This document shows, piece by piece, positions 51,995 through 60,530 of a stretch of DNA of 64,000 bases. This stretch comes from Hymenobacter sp. BT188 (GTDB lineage: Bacteria > Bacteroidota > Bacteroidia > Cytophagales > Hymenobacteraceae): NCBI RefSeq assembly GCF_014333585.1, contig NZ_JACSCW010000010.1, positions 1-64,000 of the forward strand, written 5' to 3'. Under the pieces are notes generated by a model. It had not been told where the DNA came from and made no database searches. It saw only the letters and a list, made by a program, of their open reading frames with translations. Position numbers and translations under genes: made by a program. Position 1 is the first letter of the stretch. The number at the start of each line of letters is the position of its first letter.

Positions 51995-53851
51995 CTATGC
52001 TGGCTGGGTAATGCGGCGGCGCAAATAAGCGGCGGTTTCGGGGTCGGTGCAATACACGTAGCATCCCTTCATGGCACGGGTCATCAGGGTGCGGTAGGTG
52101 TTTTTAATGACGAGGTCGAGTAGTGCAGGCCCATCGGTGGTCTGCAGCAGCTTCTTGCGGCCTTTGACAGTGGTATCGTACTGGTCCCGGGCCAATGCAT
52201 CCGTTACTACCTCCCCATCCCGGACCACTAAATCGGGACCAATGATGACACCAATGTAATCCACTTCCAAGCCCTGCGTGGTGTGAATGCAGCCGATTTC
52301 AGTGACTGAATTCGGCTCGTCAATCCAGTGGCTGCCGTAGGAGGTTAGGTTCCAGCGGTGTCTGAAGGTGGGGCTGAGCTCAAAATCACGCTGGCTGGCA
52401 TCGTTCTTACTCACCCATTTCCAGCAGTAGCCGGCCACCATGCGGGCGCGGTTGCGTTCTTCGTTTTTCTGGTAAATGAGCTGCTGCAATTCATCGGGGG
52501 TGTCGACCACACGGAAATCGTAGTCGGTGGCATCGAGCGTGGGATTGGCCGTTTCGCGGATGTCGAGCACATGGTCGAGCCAGGCCATGTAGGCATCCGA
52601 GCCATTGCAACGAAACTGGGCGTGCAACTCCTTTACGTGGACCTCTGCCCCGGCTTGAGTGGCCCAGCGCCTGATTTCTTCTTCGCTGCCGATGTCCTGC
52701 ACCGCGATGCGCTGGTCTTCGTCCAAGAAAAAGACGGTGAAGTTCGCGGCTTCAATAATTTCCTTGACTTGATTTTCGCCTAAGTTGCCGTACATACCCG
52801 AAAACTCGTTCAGGCGGTGGGCTTCGTCGACTATCAGCGCGTCGAATGTATTGGCCGGGGTGGCGAGAAAAGCGCCGGAACCGACGAACAGCGAGTCGAA
52901 GAGGGTACCGCGTACGGTGCCGGTGAGCTTACGCTTGTAGACCTTGCGGGGAGCCGAGTTCTTGCTGACGTACTTGGCGTTGAGTCCCTGCTTTGTGAGG
53001 GCCACCAGGAGGTTGATGGCCACCACGGTTTTGCCGGTGCCCGGGCCGCCCCGCACAATGAGCACCTGCTTGGCCTGGTCGGTGGCCTTGGCGGCCAGCT
53101 TGCGGGCCGTTTCATACACCACCTTCTGCTCATCGAGCAGAATGAACTCCTGCTTGCCCTTCATGAGGCCCGCCAGTGCGTCGGCTAACTGTTTGCTGGG
53201 CTTGATGCGCCCCCCCTCGATGCGATACATAATGCCACTGCGGTCGCCTTGCTTGACGTGCTGGCAGATAAAGTCCCGCAGCTTCGCTGCATCAGACTTA
53301 AAGAACAGGGGCGCTTTGGCGACATAGGCAGCGTAGTGGCCAGTGGTGAGCACGCCGTTGTCGGGGTGGTTGTGCAAATAGGCACAGGGCAGCAGCTTGA
53401 TGTTCTCTTCGTAAACGGTTTCGTTGAAGCCTTCGAGGTAAGCCGCGTAGGACCAGGCCTGATATGACGGGTGATTGACATCTTGAATACCGCCCCCGAT
53501 GTAGGTGGCCACTACGCCGTCCTTGGGGGTGGCCTTGGCTTCGGACCATTGCTTGAGCTCAATGATGATGGCCTTGTCGGCGCCGTCGGCATCCTGGCCC
53601 GTGAGCACGAAGTCAATGCGCAAGCCAGAATAAGGCAACTGGTATTCGATGCTGACGCCGCTATCGTCCGGAATCTTCGCGTCGCCGAGCACGCGGTCCA
53701 TGTACTGCATGGAGTTGCGCCAGGAGTTGATTTCGGACTGGCCGGTGCGGTGCCCTAGCTTTTGAAGAACCTGGGCCTGAATGATGCTCTCGACGTTGTT
53801 GGAGAATACATCGTCGCGAAATTCGGCCTTGGACTTTTGGTAGACAATCAT
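51995..53851 (-). CDS. Nuclease-like/DUF2075 helicase fusion protein B
   Basis: 618 residues, same architecture as the neighbouring gene. Nuclease-like motif Asp80 (GLRIDFVLTGQD) and Glu98-x-Lys100 (AIIIELKQW). Helicase motifs: GGPGTGKT (268-275), IVDEAHRL (Asp342-Glu343), VFFLDEDQRI, HAQFRCNGS, GCIHTTQGLEVDYIGVIIGP and TLMTRAMKGCYVY. Identity to protein A is limited, so the two are ancient paralogues and may form a heteromeric pair or act on different targets. It is 8 bp downstream of the MazG-like gene in the same operon. Confidence 0.85.
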   Translation of the reverse strand: MIVYQKSKAEFRDDVFSNNVESIIQAQVLQKLGHRTGQSEINSWRNSMQYMDRVLGDAKIPDDSGVSIEYQLPYSGLRIDFVLTGQDADGADKAIIIELKQWSEAKATPKDGVVATYIGGGIQDVNHPSYQAWSYAAYLEGFNETVYEENIKLLPCAYLHNHPDNGVLTTGHYAAYVAKAPLFFKSDAAKLRDFICQHVKQGDRSGIMYRIEGGRIKPSKQLADALAGLMKGKQEFILLDEQKVVYETARKLAAKATDQAKQVLIVRGGPGTGKTVVAINLLVALTKQGLNAKYVSKNSAPRKVYKRKLTGTVRGTLFDSLFVGSGAFLATPANTFDALIVDEAHRLNEFSGMYGNLGENQVKEIIEAANFTVFFLDEDQRIAVQDIGSEEEIRRWATQAGAEVHVKELHAQFRCNGSDAYMAWLDHVLDIRETANPTLDATDYDFRVVDTPDELQQLIYQKNEERNRARMVAGYCWKWVSKNDASQRDFELSPTFRHRWNLTSYGSHWIDEPNSVTEIGCIHTTQGLEVDYIGVIIGPDLVVRDGEVVTDALARDQYDTTVKGRKKLLQTTDGPALLDLVIKNTYRTLMTRAMKGCYVYCTDPETAAYLRRRITQPA

Positions 53852-53859
53852 GAAAAGGA

Positions 53860-54192
53860 CTAGAGCTCGGTGTGTTTAGTGGCGTTGCCCCGGGCTTTGT
53901 CGGCGGGGTACTTCTCGGCGTTGCGGGCTATTTTCTGCTGCATGAGCTGCGGAATGTCCCAACCGTAGAGGTCAGCTAACTGGAAGGCATAGAGCAGGAC
54001 GTCGGCCAATTCTTCCCGCACCCGGTCCGGATTGGCTTGTTCAGCCGACTTCCATAGAAATTGCTCGTTAAGCTCCGCGGCTTCGATGCTGAGGGCAAGC
54101 GCCAAGTCTTTGGCATTGTGAAATTGCGCCCAGTCACGGTCGTCGCGAAACTGGCGCAGCTGCGCCAGAATTTGGTCAATGGCCTCGCTCAT
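53860..54192 (-). CDS. MazG-like nucleotide pyrophosphohydrolase
   Basis: 110 residues. The all-helical MazG fold is shown by ALALSIEAAELNEQFLWKS with Glu37-x2-Glu40, and EELADVLLYAFQLAD with Glu61-x2-Asp64, the ExxE...ExxD metal-binding set. Family members hydrolyse nucleoside triphosphates to monophosphates and PPi. Here it could reduce an NTP or alarmone pool on infection, or clean a product of the partner helicases; both are speculation. It overlaps the TPR gene upstream by the ATGA of stop and start, so translation is coupled. Confidence 0.9.
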   Translation of the reverse strand: MSEAIDQILAQLRQFRDDRDWAQFHNAKDLALALSIEAAELNEQFLWKSAEQANPDRVREELADVLLYAFQLADLYGWDIPQLMQQKIARNAEKYPADKARGNATKHTEL

Positions 54193-56246
54193 GACTTGCC
54201 GCTTGCCATGGTGCGGGCCATTTCAAGCTCTTTGGCGAAATCCAGACCGGTGTCCATGCCCGGCTCCAGCTCCTGAAAGCCGGTGTACATCCAAGCAAGC
54301 AGCTGCAGCGCCGAGAATGTCTTGCCAGGGAGCGACGCGAGGTTGTACTTGCTGGTGCGGTTGTTCGGGTCCAGTCCGGAGCGACCCAGCAGCGCAATTT
54401 CGAAGGCGACGGTTTGGAGTTGGTCCCGCGAGACACTAGCAAAATACTTCAGGGCGTCAAGGCAGTAGAACATGACGGCCATCTGGCCGGCCGGGCTGTC
54501 GTCGTAGCTCAGAGGTTCTTTGAGGGCATCAGCTGGCGGCGGCGTATCAAGGCCAAGCGGGTCGCGCTCAATGGCGGCCAGTACTTCCTCGGGGGACTGC
54601 TCGCCGTTAGGTTCGGCGGTGTAGTCTGCGTTGGCAGTGGGCTGGTTTCGGGCACCTTCGGGCTGGGCCCAGCCGGTGGCCACGTCGCCGCGGACGCTGG
54701 CCTCATCTTTCAGTTCGAAGTAGGCCGCCATGCCCAGGTCTTTGCCCCAGTGCTGAACCAGCTCGTATTCTTCGCCCGGCTGGCGGTCAGCCCGGTATTC
54801 CTCGTACTCCTTCCACAGGCGCTGGGCTTCTTTCAGGTCAGCCACCGAGGCTTGGAAGTCGCGCGTTAGGTCGTAGCCAAATAGCTCCTTAAAATGGATG
54901 GCGGCTACCAGGTTGAGCACCGTGTTGGCGCGGTGCACCGCCGGAGGCGAGAAGGTAGCCACTTGCTTGTTACGGGCGGCGTCGATGTACTCGAGCAGCA
55001 GCTTGTGGAGGGAAAGGAATTGGGTGGGCCGGAGCTCCTCGTATTCGCGGTACAGAAAATCCTCAATGAACAAGTCGATGGGCGCATTATACATCTGGCG
55101 CATCATTCCGTCGTAAACAGAATCAATGAAGCCCGTGATGTTGCCCTCGCTATATCCGGCTTTCTCCAGTTTTTTGAGCTGCGGCAGGGCCGTCTTGGTA
55201 AAAGCCTGCTTGGCAGCGCCCGTTGTGGTAAAGAGCAAATTGTTGCCCTCCTCGCGGGCCTGCACTATGAAGTCTAAGTGCACCATTTCGTGCATGACCA
55301 AATGGTTGACAGCTGGGTAACTAGGTTTGAACCAGATCTGGTGGTAAGGACGTCTGTAGTTCTCCGCTACCTCCAGCTTGGCCGCGGTGGGGATGCGCTC
55401 GTCGGCGTCGACGCGGATTTCCTTAGCTGAGGCGGCTTCCAACCTCTCCTGGTACTCGTCGGCTAGGGAGAAGGTGTTGGTGCTGCCGGCTTGCTGCTTG
55501 GCCGTCTGCATGAGCAAGGCCAGGGAGGCTTTTCGAATGGGGTCGCCGGCGCCGGCATTACGCAGGGCTTGTGACGCGAAACCGAACGCCCCAGTGTAGT
55601 CGCGCTGCTGCTGGCGCGTCATGGCCAGCGCGTAAAGCACGTTGGGGTAATTGGGGTTGATTTCGTGGGCAATCTCAAAGTAGCGCTGCGCCTCCTGGGC
55701 CCGACCCAACTGCATGAGGTTGCCCCCGATGTTGTTGATGGCAATGAAGTCCTTAGGGTTGACGGCCAGGGCCTGGTCGTAGAACTTGTTGGCAGCCGTG
55801 ATGTCGTTCTTGGTGCGTGCGTAAATGTTGCCGAGCATGATTAAGGCGTAACCGTTGCGCGGGTCCCACCGCAACGCATCAATCAACGCATCGATGGCTG
55901 CATCGCTGCTGCCCATCTCGGACAAAACCTGCCCCAGGACGCGGTGGTATTCGGAAACCGTGGGGTTCTGCTCAATTAGCTTGCGCAGGCGCGGCAGGGC
56001 CTGCGCGAACTGGCCGGCCTCGCACATCTTAAGCACTTTGTTGTACTCGCCCTGCTGGTTATCGATAGCTCGGGTATCAATTAAAACGGTCACCACTCCC
56101 TCCTGCACCATGACTTTGGGCCGGTAAGGCCCATAGGTATAATAGTCAGTCAGGTATTCAGCCAAACGGTCTGGGTCTTGGCCAAAGAGCTCGGTTTCAG
56201 GAAAAAGACTGTATAAGAAGTCGTTGACTTGGTGAAGGATTGTCAT
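54189..56246 (-). CDS. TPR protein with HExxH zincin-like motif
   Basis: 685 residues, first gene of the leftward operon. Residues ~65-235 contain tetratricopeptide repeats (e.g. AQALPRLRKLIEQNPTVSEY, GYALIMLGNIYARTKNDITA, FIAINNIGGNLMQLGRAQEA). The middle has HLVMHEMVHLDFIVQAREEG, a zinc metallopeptidase HExxH at His319-His323; an acidic residue in DLFIEDFLYREYEEL could be the third ligand. The C-terminal part (to 685) is helical with a D/E/P-rich stretch (~520-580). No known family was recognised as a whole. It may be a protease switched by partner binding through the TPRs. Overlaps mazG by 4 bp. Confidence 0.75.
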   Translation of the reverse strand: MTILHQVNDFLYSLFPETELFGQDPDRLAEYLTDYYTYGPYRPKVMVQEGVVTVLIDTRAIDNQQGEYNKVLKMCEAGQFAQALPRLRKLIEQNPTVSEYHRVLGQVLSEMGSSDAAIDALIDALRWDPRNGYALIMLGNIYARTKNDITAANKFYDQALAVNPKDFIAINNIGGNLMQLGRAQEAQRYFEIAHEINPNYPNVLYALAMTRQQQRDYTGAFGFASQALRNAGAGDPIRKASLALLMQTAKQQAGSTNTFSLADEYQERLEAASAKEIRVDADERIPTAAKLEVAENYRRPYHQIWFKPSYPAVNHLVMHEMVHLDFIVQAREEGNNLLFTTTGAAKQAFTKTALPQLKKLEKAGYSEGNITGFIDSVYDGMMRQMYNAPIDLFIEDFLYREYEELRPTQFLSLHKLLLEYIDAARNKQVATFSPPAVHRANTVLNLVAAIHFKELFGYDLTRDFQASVADLKEAQRLWKEYEEYRADRQPGEEYELVQHWGKDLGMAAYFELKDEASVRGDVATGWAQPEGARNQPTANADYTAEPNGEQSPEEVLAAIERDPLGLDTPPPADALKEPLSYDDSPAGQMAVMFYCLDALKYFASVSRDQLQTVAFEIALLGRSGLDPNNRTSKYNLASLPGKTFSALQLLAWMYTGFQELEPGMDTGLDFAKELEMARTMASGKS

Positions 56247-56506
56247 GTACTTAAGCTAGGACGAACCGATAATCCAAATACTGGTATCCGATTCAGCCAA
56301 TCCGGAGTGTGAGTAGTAAAAGCCAGCGTTAAGCTCCTCCATTGGTCATTGGAAACGGCTACTTTAGCGTCTATATAGTTTCGACCTTCTGCAAACTGAG
56401 CAGCAAAATGCTAAACCAAAAGTACGGTTTTGGTGGCCAACGCTTGACCTAACAGTAGAAAAATGAGGCTAGAAACAATCTATCCCTCGCTTTTCGTCAA
56501 TTAGCC

Positions 56507-59470
56507 ATGTCGTCTTATTTCTTGGATCGTCACATTGCCATCCGCTACCCCCTTGCAATTCCTGCTATAGAAGGCGTCCAAGAAGCCAAAAACGGTCTCC
56601 GAGATTCCCAGATTGGGGCTATGGGGGCCATTACGGCCCACTTCGTTCTGAAAGAAACACCAGCGGTAGTCACTATGCCTACGGGCTCGGGAAAAACAGC
56701 TGTGTTGATGCTAACGCCTTTTCTGTTGCGGGCAACTAGGGTCTTGGTCATTACTCCCTCCCGGCTGGTCAGAAGCCAAATCCACGATGATTATAAAGAC
56801 TTAGCGGTCTTGCGGAAAATCGGAGCACTCGACGCAGTTTTGGTGCCTGACGCAGACAATCCCAGTGTTTACGAGGTAGAAGGCTACGTCAAGACGGAAG
56901 CTGACTGGCTTGCCATGGACCAATATGATGTCGTCGTGAGCACACCTAACAGCGTAAGTCCCGCTATTAAGGAGGTAGCAAAAGTACCTGAAGGGTTATT
57001 TGACTTGATTCTGGTGGACGAAGCGCACCACAGCGCGGCCGGCAGTTGGCAGGCCATTCTGGATTCCTTGCCAAGTGCCAAAAAGATACTCTTCACAGCG
57101 ACACCATTTCGGCGCGACAAAAAAGAGATAAAGGGCGACTTCATCTTTTCTTACCCCCTCCGCAAATCCTTCGAGAGCAGAGTGTTCGGTCAGGTAAAAT
57201 TTGAGGCCGCTGCGGAACATGGATTTGCAAGTTCTGACTTGGCCATTGCCACCAGAGCCGCTGAAATTTTTACTGAAGATCGACGTAATGGCCTAAAGCA
57301 CTACATCATGGTTCGCACGGACCGAAAGTCCCGGGCAAAAGAGCTCCATGAACTCTACGAAAAAAACACCAGCCTGAAGCTGAGACTTATCCATAGTGGC
57401 TTAACGTATGGCTACATCAAGCAAACCATTACCAAGCTAAAAAAGGGAGAGTTGGATGGCATTGTATGCGTCAATATGTTGGGAGAAGGATTTGACTTTC
57501 CCAACCTGAAGATTGCGGCGGTGCATACACCTCATAGATCCTTGGAGGTTACTCTGCAGTTCATCGGGCGGTTTGCCAGAACCAACAGCAGCGACATTGG
57601 GCTGGCAAAGTTTGTCGCCCTCCCGAATGAGATTGAGGATGAAATTGGCAAGCTCTACAAAGAAGGCGCTGTTTGGCAGGACATTATTCAGAATCTGAGC
57701 GCTTCCCGAATAGATGAGGAGGTGGTTACTAGAGAAATGCTCAGCCAGTTTAATGCGCCCACCGAGTCCACAGAAGAGACTGTTGACATATCACTGTATA
57801 GCTTGAAGCCGTTTCTGCACGTCAAAATCTATGCGCCGGCTTTCACTCCAGATTTGGAGCGTGAGATTGAGTTTCCAAGCACAAACAAGCTGGTCTATCG
57901 CAGTTACAGTCCCGAGCTTTCCGCGGCTATCATCGTCACGCAGGAGAAGCAATCGCCCAAGTGGACCACCTTGGATGTTTTTGACACGATTAAGTACAAC
58001 CTGCTCATCCTCTACTGGAATGAAGAGCACAAACTGCTTTTTATCAATTCCAGTGCTAAGAGCGATGACTTGTATGATTTGGTTAGCGAGTCAATCATAG
58101 GTGCTTTCACTAAAGGGCTGCCCATGTCCGACATCGTCAAAGTGACGGCTGGTATCTCAGAAACTAAGTTTTACCATGTCGGCATGCGTAAAACGCAGGA
58201 CAGTGTCACTTCTAACTCTTATTTGGTGTATTCCGGTCCGAATGCTTCCAAATCGGTCACAAAGACGGACGGCAAGAACTACCAACGTGGCCACGTATTC
58301 GGTGGCGGTTCGGAAGGAGGTAAGTCGGTTACGATTGGCTATAGTAGCAGCAGCAAAGTATGGAGTCTGAAGTACATCCAAGTGCCCAACTTGGTCATTT
58401 GGTGTAAATCTCAAGCTGAAAAAATTAGATCGGTTCTGGATCATTCAACCAACTCGGGACTTGACCATCTGTCGACGCCCATCACCATTACCTCCATACC
58501 AGCCAACATCATATCGGCTCGTTGGAATGACATGTCTTATGAAAAGCCGGTCGAACTGGCCTTTGAAGATGCAACAGGTGCAGCGGTTAGAGTCCCGCAG
58601 TTGGAAGTCGAGTTGGAGATAGATTTAACCAGGACGACGGCAACAGAAGTGGTTATCCGACTGCTACACGACAATTTTGAAGCAGAAATTGGCTTTTCAT
58701 TCAGCAATCCGGAATTGTTTTATCCACTGAGTGCGAACGCTGGCGATATTTTCTTGGTAAGCGGCAATCAGAGAGCGGTTTTGGTTGAAAGGTTAAGGAC
58801 ACGCCCTCTTCAATTGTTCACAGCAGACTTCGCCCGATTGAATGGAAATCAGCTGTCTAAGAAAGACGCTGCTAGCCTGATTACTTTCGACATTAGTCAA
58901 ATAAACCCATATGATTGGGAAACGGCTAAAGTTGATGTTAGCAAGGAATACGAAGGAGCTAAACGTGGGTATGTTTCCATCCACGATCATCTAAAGCAGC
59001 TGTACGCAGCTACCCCGACTGATTACGATGTTGTGCTTTATGACCACGGAAGTGGGGAGACAGCAGACTTTGTCCTTTTTAAGGATACGGGCAAGTTGAT
59101 CACTGTTGAATTGGTGCATTGCAAGGCCACTAAAGCAACAAAGGCAGGCGAGCGGGTTGGAGACGTTTATGAGGTATGCTCCCAGGTCACTAAATCCATT
59201 AAATGGACTGAAGAGCCGCGAGCTTTATTGAAGAATTTGAAACGAAGATTTCGTAAGGACGCTAGCCGTTTTGTGATTGGGGACGCATCCATTTTTGATA
59301 CCATAGAAGACCGGATACAAGCCGTTGGTTCTATCTATACCATCACCTTAGTGCAACCTGGCATATCTAAGTCAAAACTTACACAGACCACGGGTAATGT
59401 ATTGGCTGCGGCCAACGACTACATCGTTCACAACAACTGTGAACCAATGAAAGTGATTGGGGCGGCATAA
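56507..59470 (+). CDS. DEAH-type superfamily 2 helicase with C-terminal nuclease-like domain
   Basis: 987 residues. The N-terminal half is a SF2 helicase: PTGSGKT (58-64), DEAH (171-174), LFTATPFRR, and motif VI QFIGRFARTNS. The middle ~400 residues are beta-rich and not recognised. Near the C terminus Asp854, Glu868 and Lys873 in ADFVLFKDTGKL and VELVHCKATKA, followed by GERVGDVYEVCSQVTKSIKW, look like a nuclease-type core. GC content is lower than in the rest of the window. It is divergent from the TPR/MazG operon with 260 bp between and may be an independent single-gene defence protein. The closest family was not identified. Confidence 0.8.
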   Translation: MSSYFLDRHIAIRYPLAIPAIEGVQEAKNGLRDSQIGAMGAITAHFVLKETPAVVTMPTGSGKTAVLMLTPFLLRATRVLVITPSRLVRSQIHDDYKDLAVLRKIGALDAVLVPDADNPSVYEVEGYVKTEADWLAMDQYDVVVSTPNSVSPAIKEVAKVPEGLFDLILVDEAHHSAAGSWQAILDSLPSAKKILFTATPFRRDKKEIKGDFIFSYPLRKSFESRVFGQVKFEAAAEHGFASSDLAIATRAAEIFTEDRRNGLKHYIMVRTDRKSRAKELHELYEKNTSLKLRLIHSGLTYGYIKQTITKLKKGELDGIVCVNMLGEGFDFPNLKIAAVHTPHRSLEVTLQFIGRFARTNSSDIGLAKFVALPNEIEDEIGKLYKEGAVWQDIIQNLSASRIDEEVVTREMLSQFNAPTESTEETVDISLYSLKPFLHVKIYAPAFTPDLEREIEFPSTNKLVYRSYSPELSAAIIVTQEKQSPKWTTLDVFDTIKYNLLILYWNEEHKLLFINSSAKSDDLYDLVSESIIGAFTKGLPMSDIVKVTAGISETKFYHVGMRKTQDSVTSNSYLVYSGPNASKSVTKTDGKNYQRGHVFGGGSEGGKSVTIGYSSSSKVWSLKYIQVPNLVIWCKSQAEKIRSVLDHSTNSGLDHLSTPITITSIPANIISARWNDMSYEKPVELAFEDATGAAVRVPQLEVELEIDLTRTTATEVVIRLLHDNFEAEIGFSFSNPELFYPLSANAGDIFLVSGNQRAVLVERLRTRPLQLFTADFARLNGNQLSKKDAASLITFDISQINPYDWETAKVDVSKEYEGAKRGYVSIHDHLKQLYAATPTDYDVVLYDHGSGETADFVLFKDTGKLITVELVHCKATKATKAGERVGDVYEVCSQVTKSIKWTEEPRALLKNLKRRFRKDASRFVIGDASIFDTIEDRIQAVGSIYTITLVQPGISKSKLTQTTGNVLAAANDYIVHNNCEPMKVIGAA

Positions 59471-59549
59471 GCCTTAGCTACATCAAGGAGTATCATTTCT
59501 TAGTTTTACACTGCCCAACTTCTACTCTTTCTACACGCTAATTCACTTT

Positions 59550-60482
59550 ATGCAAAACAGCTACTTTCTTGTAGGTTTATTTCTATTATTATCCGTCCCT
59601 GCACTGGCGCAAAAATCGGCCGTTCCCTCCCCAGTCATTGCCGCTGACACAGCTTACTTTGACCACGATTGGGAAACTACCACCCATCCTGAGGACCGGG
59701 TCTACGCCCGCGTCGCCCGGCACGACACTCAGAGACGCACCGTGGGCACCGTACGCGACTACTTTTATCCGTCGTGGAAAAAGCAGTTCGAGGGCAAGTT
59801 GCTGCAGGAAAAGCCGGACAAAGCCTCTGGGCTGTGCACCGCTTGGTACGAGAACGGCAAGCTGCATTTCAAAGGCACGTTCCTGCAAGGGGTGCAACAG
59901 GCCGACTACCGCGAGTGGCGCGAAACCGGTCAGGAAATCAAAACCTCCTATGTTTGGCAGGAAGTGCTGAGCACTGACGCCGTTAAGCTGCACTCCTACT
60001 ATAACACCGGCAGCTCCCGGCAGGTCATCACGATTGACTTGCCAACAGGAACAGTAGGCATTGTCTACAAAGTTGACATTCGGGACGAAGACCAGCCACC
60101 GGTCAATTGGACCACGGCGCTGACCTTGGCTGCCTCCATCGCCACAGCCCCTACCGGTGCCGGACCTGCCCTGTTGCTTTCTGTCGGCGCCAAAGCCCTG
60201 TCCTCCGAAGGTAAGGCAGCCCCGGCAGTGACCACCAAGTGTCGCTTCTTTATTGTCGATGACGAAGAGCTGACCGTTCCCTTTACCACCTATGCTACTA
60301 AAGGCACGATGCCGCCCGCTGGCCAGTGCTTTCAGCAAGCTGTTAACCGTGGACAGGAAACCAGAGAACTTGTTATTCCACCCGGCACACGAAAGCTGTA
60401 CTTCGCTGTGCAGAACGATAATATGCGCACGTCGGCCCGGCTCAAGCTCACCATTAACGCCCTCTTGGCAAACCGTCAATAA
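59550..60482 (+). CDS. Secreted MORN/YwqK-type repeat protein
   Basis: 310 residues with a signal peptide (FLLLSVPALAQ). Residues ~85-135 contain MORN_2-type repeats (GLCTAWYENGKLHFKGTFLQ, then YREWRETGQEIKTSYVWQ). The C-terminal half is beta-rich with two cysteines. Bacteroidota YwqK-like proteins are often labelled antitoxins, but most are secreted or surface proteins of unknown role. It stands alone between the helicase and the Fic/VbhA pair; a link to either is not shown by spacing. Confidence 0.7.
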   Translation: MQNSYFLVGLFLLLSVPALAQKSAVPSPVIAADTAYFDHDWETTTHPEDRVYARVARHDTQRRTVGTVRDYFYPSWKKQFEGKLLQEKPDKASGLCTAWYENGKLHFKGTFLQGVQQADYREWRETGQEIKTSYVWQEVLSTDAVKLHSYYNTGSSRQVITIDLPTGTVGIVYKVDIRDEDQPPVNWTTALTLAASIATAPTGAGPALLLSVGAKALSSEGKAAPAVTTKCRFFIVDDEELTVPFTTYATKGTMPPAGQCFQQAVNRGQETRELVIPPGTRKLYFAVQNDNMRTSARLKLTINALLANRQ

Positions 60483-60530
60483 CTTGGCGTGAGGACCCAC
60501 CGAATATTAGCCTTCGCTACTTTCTCGCCG

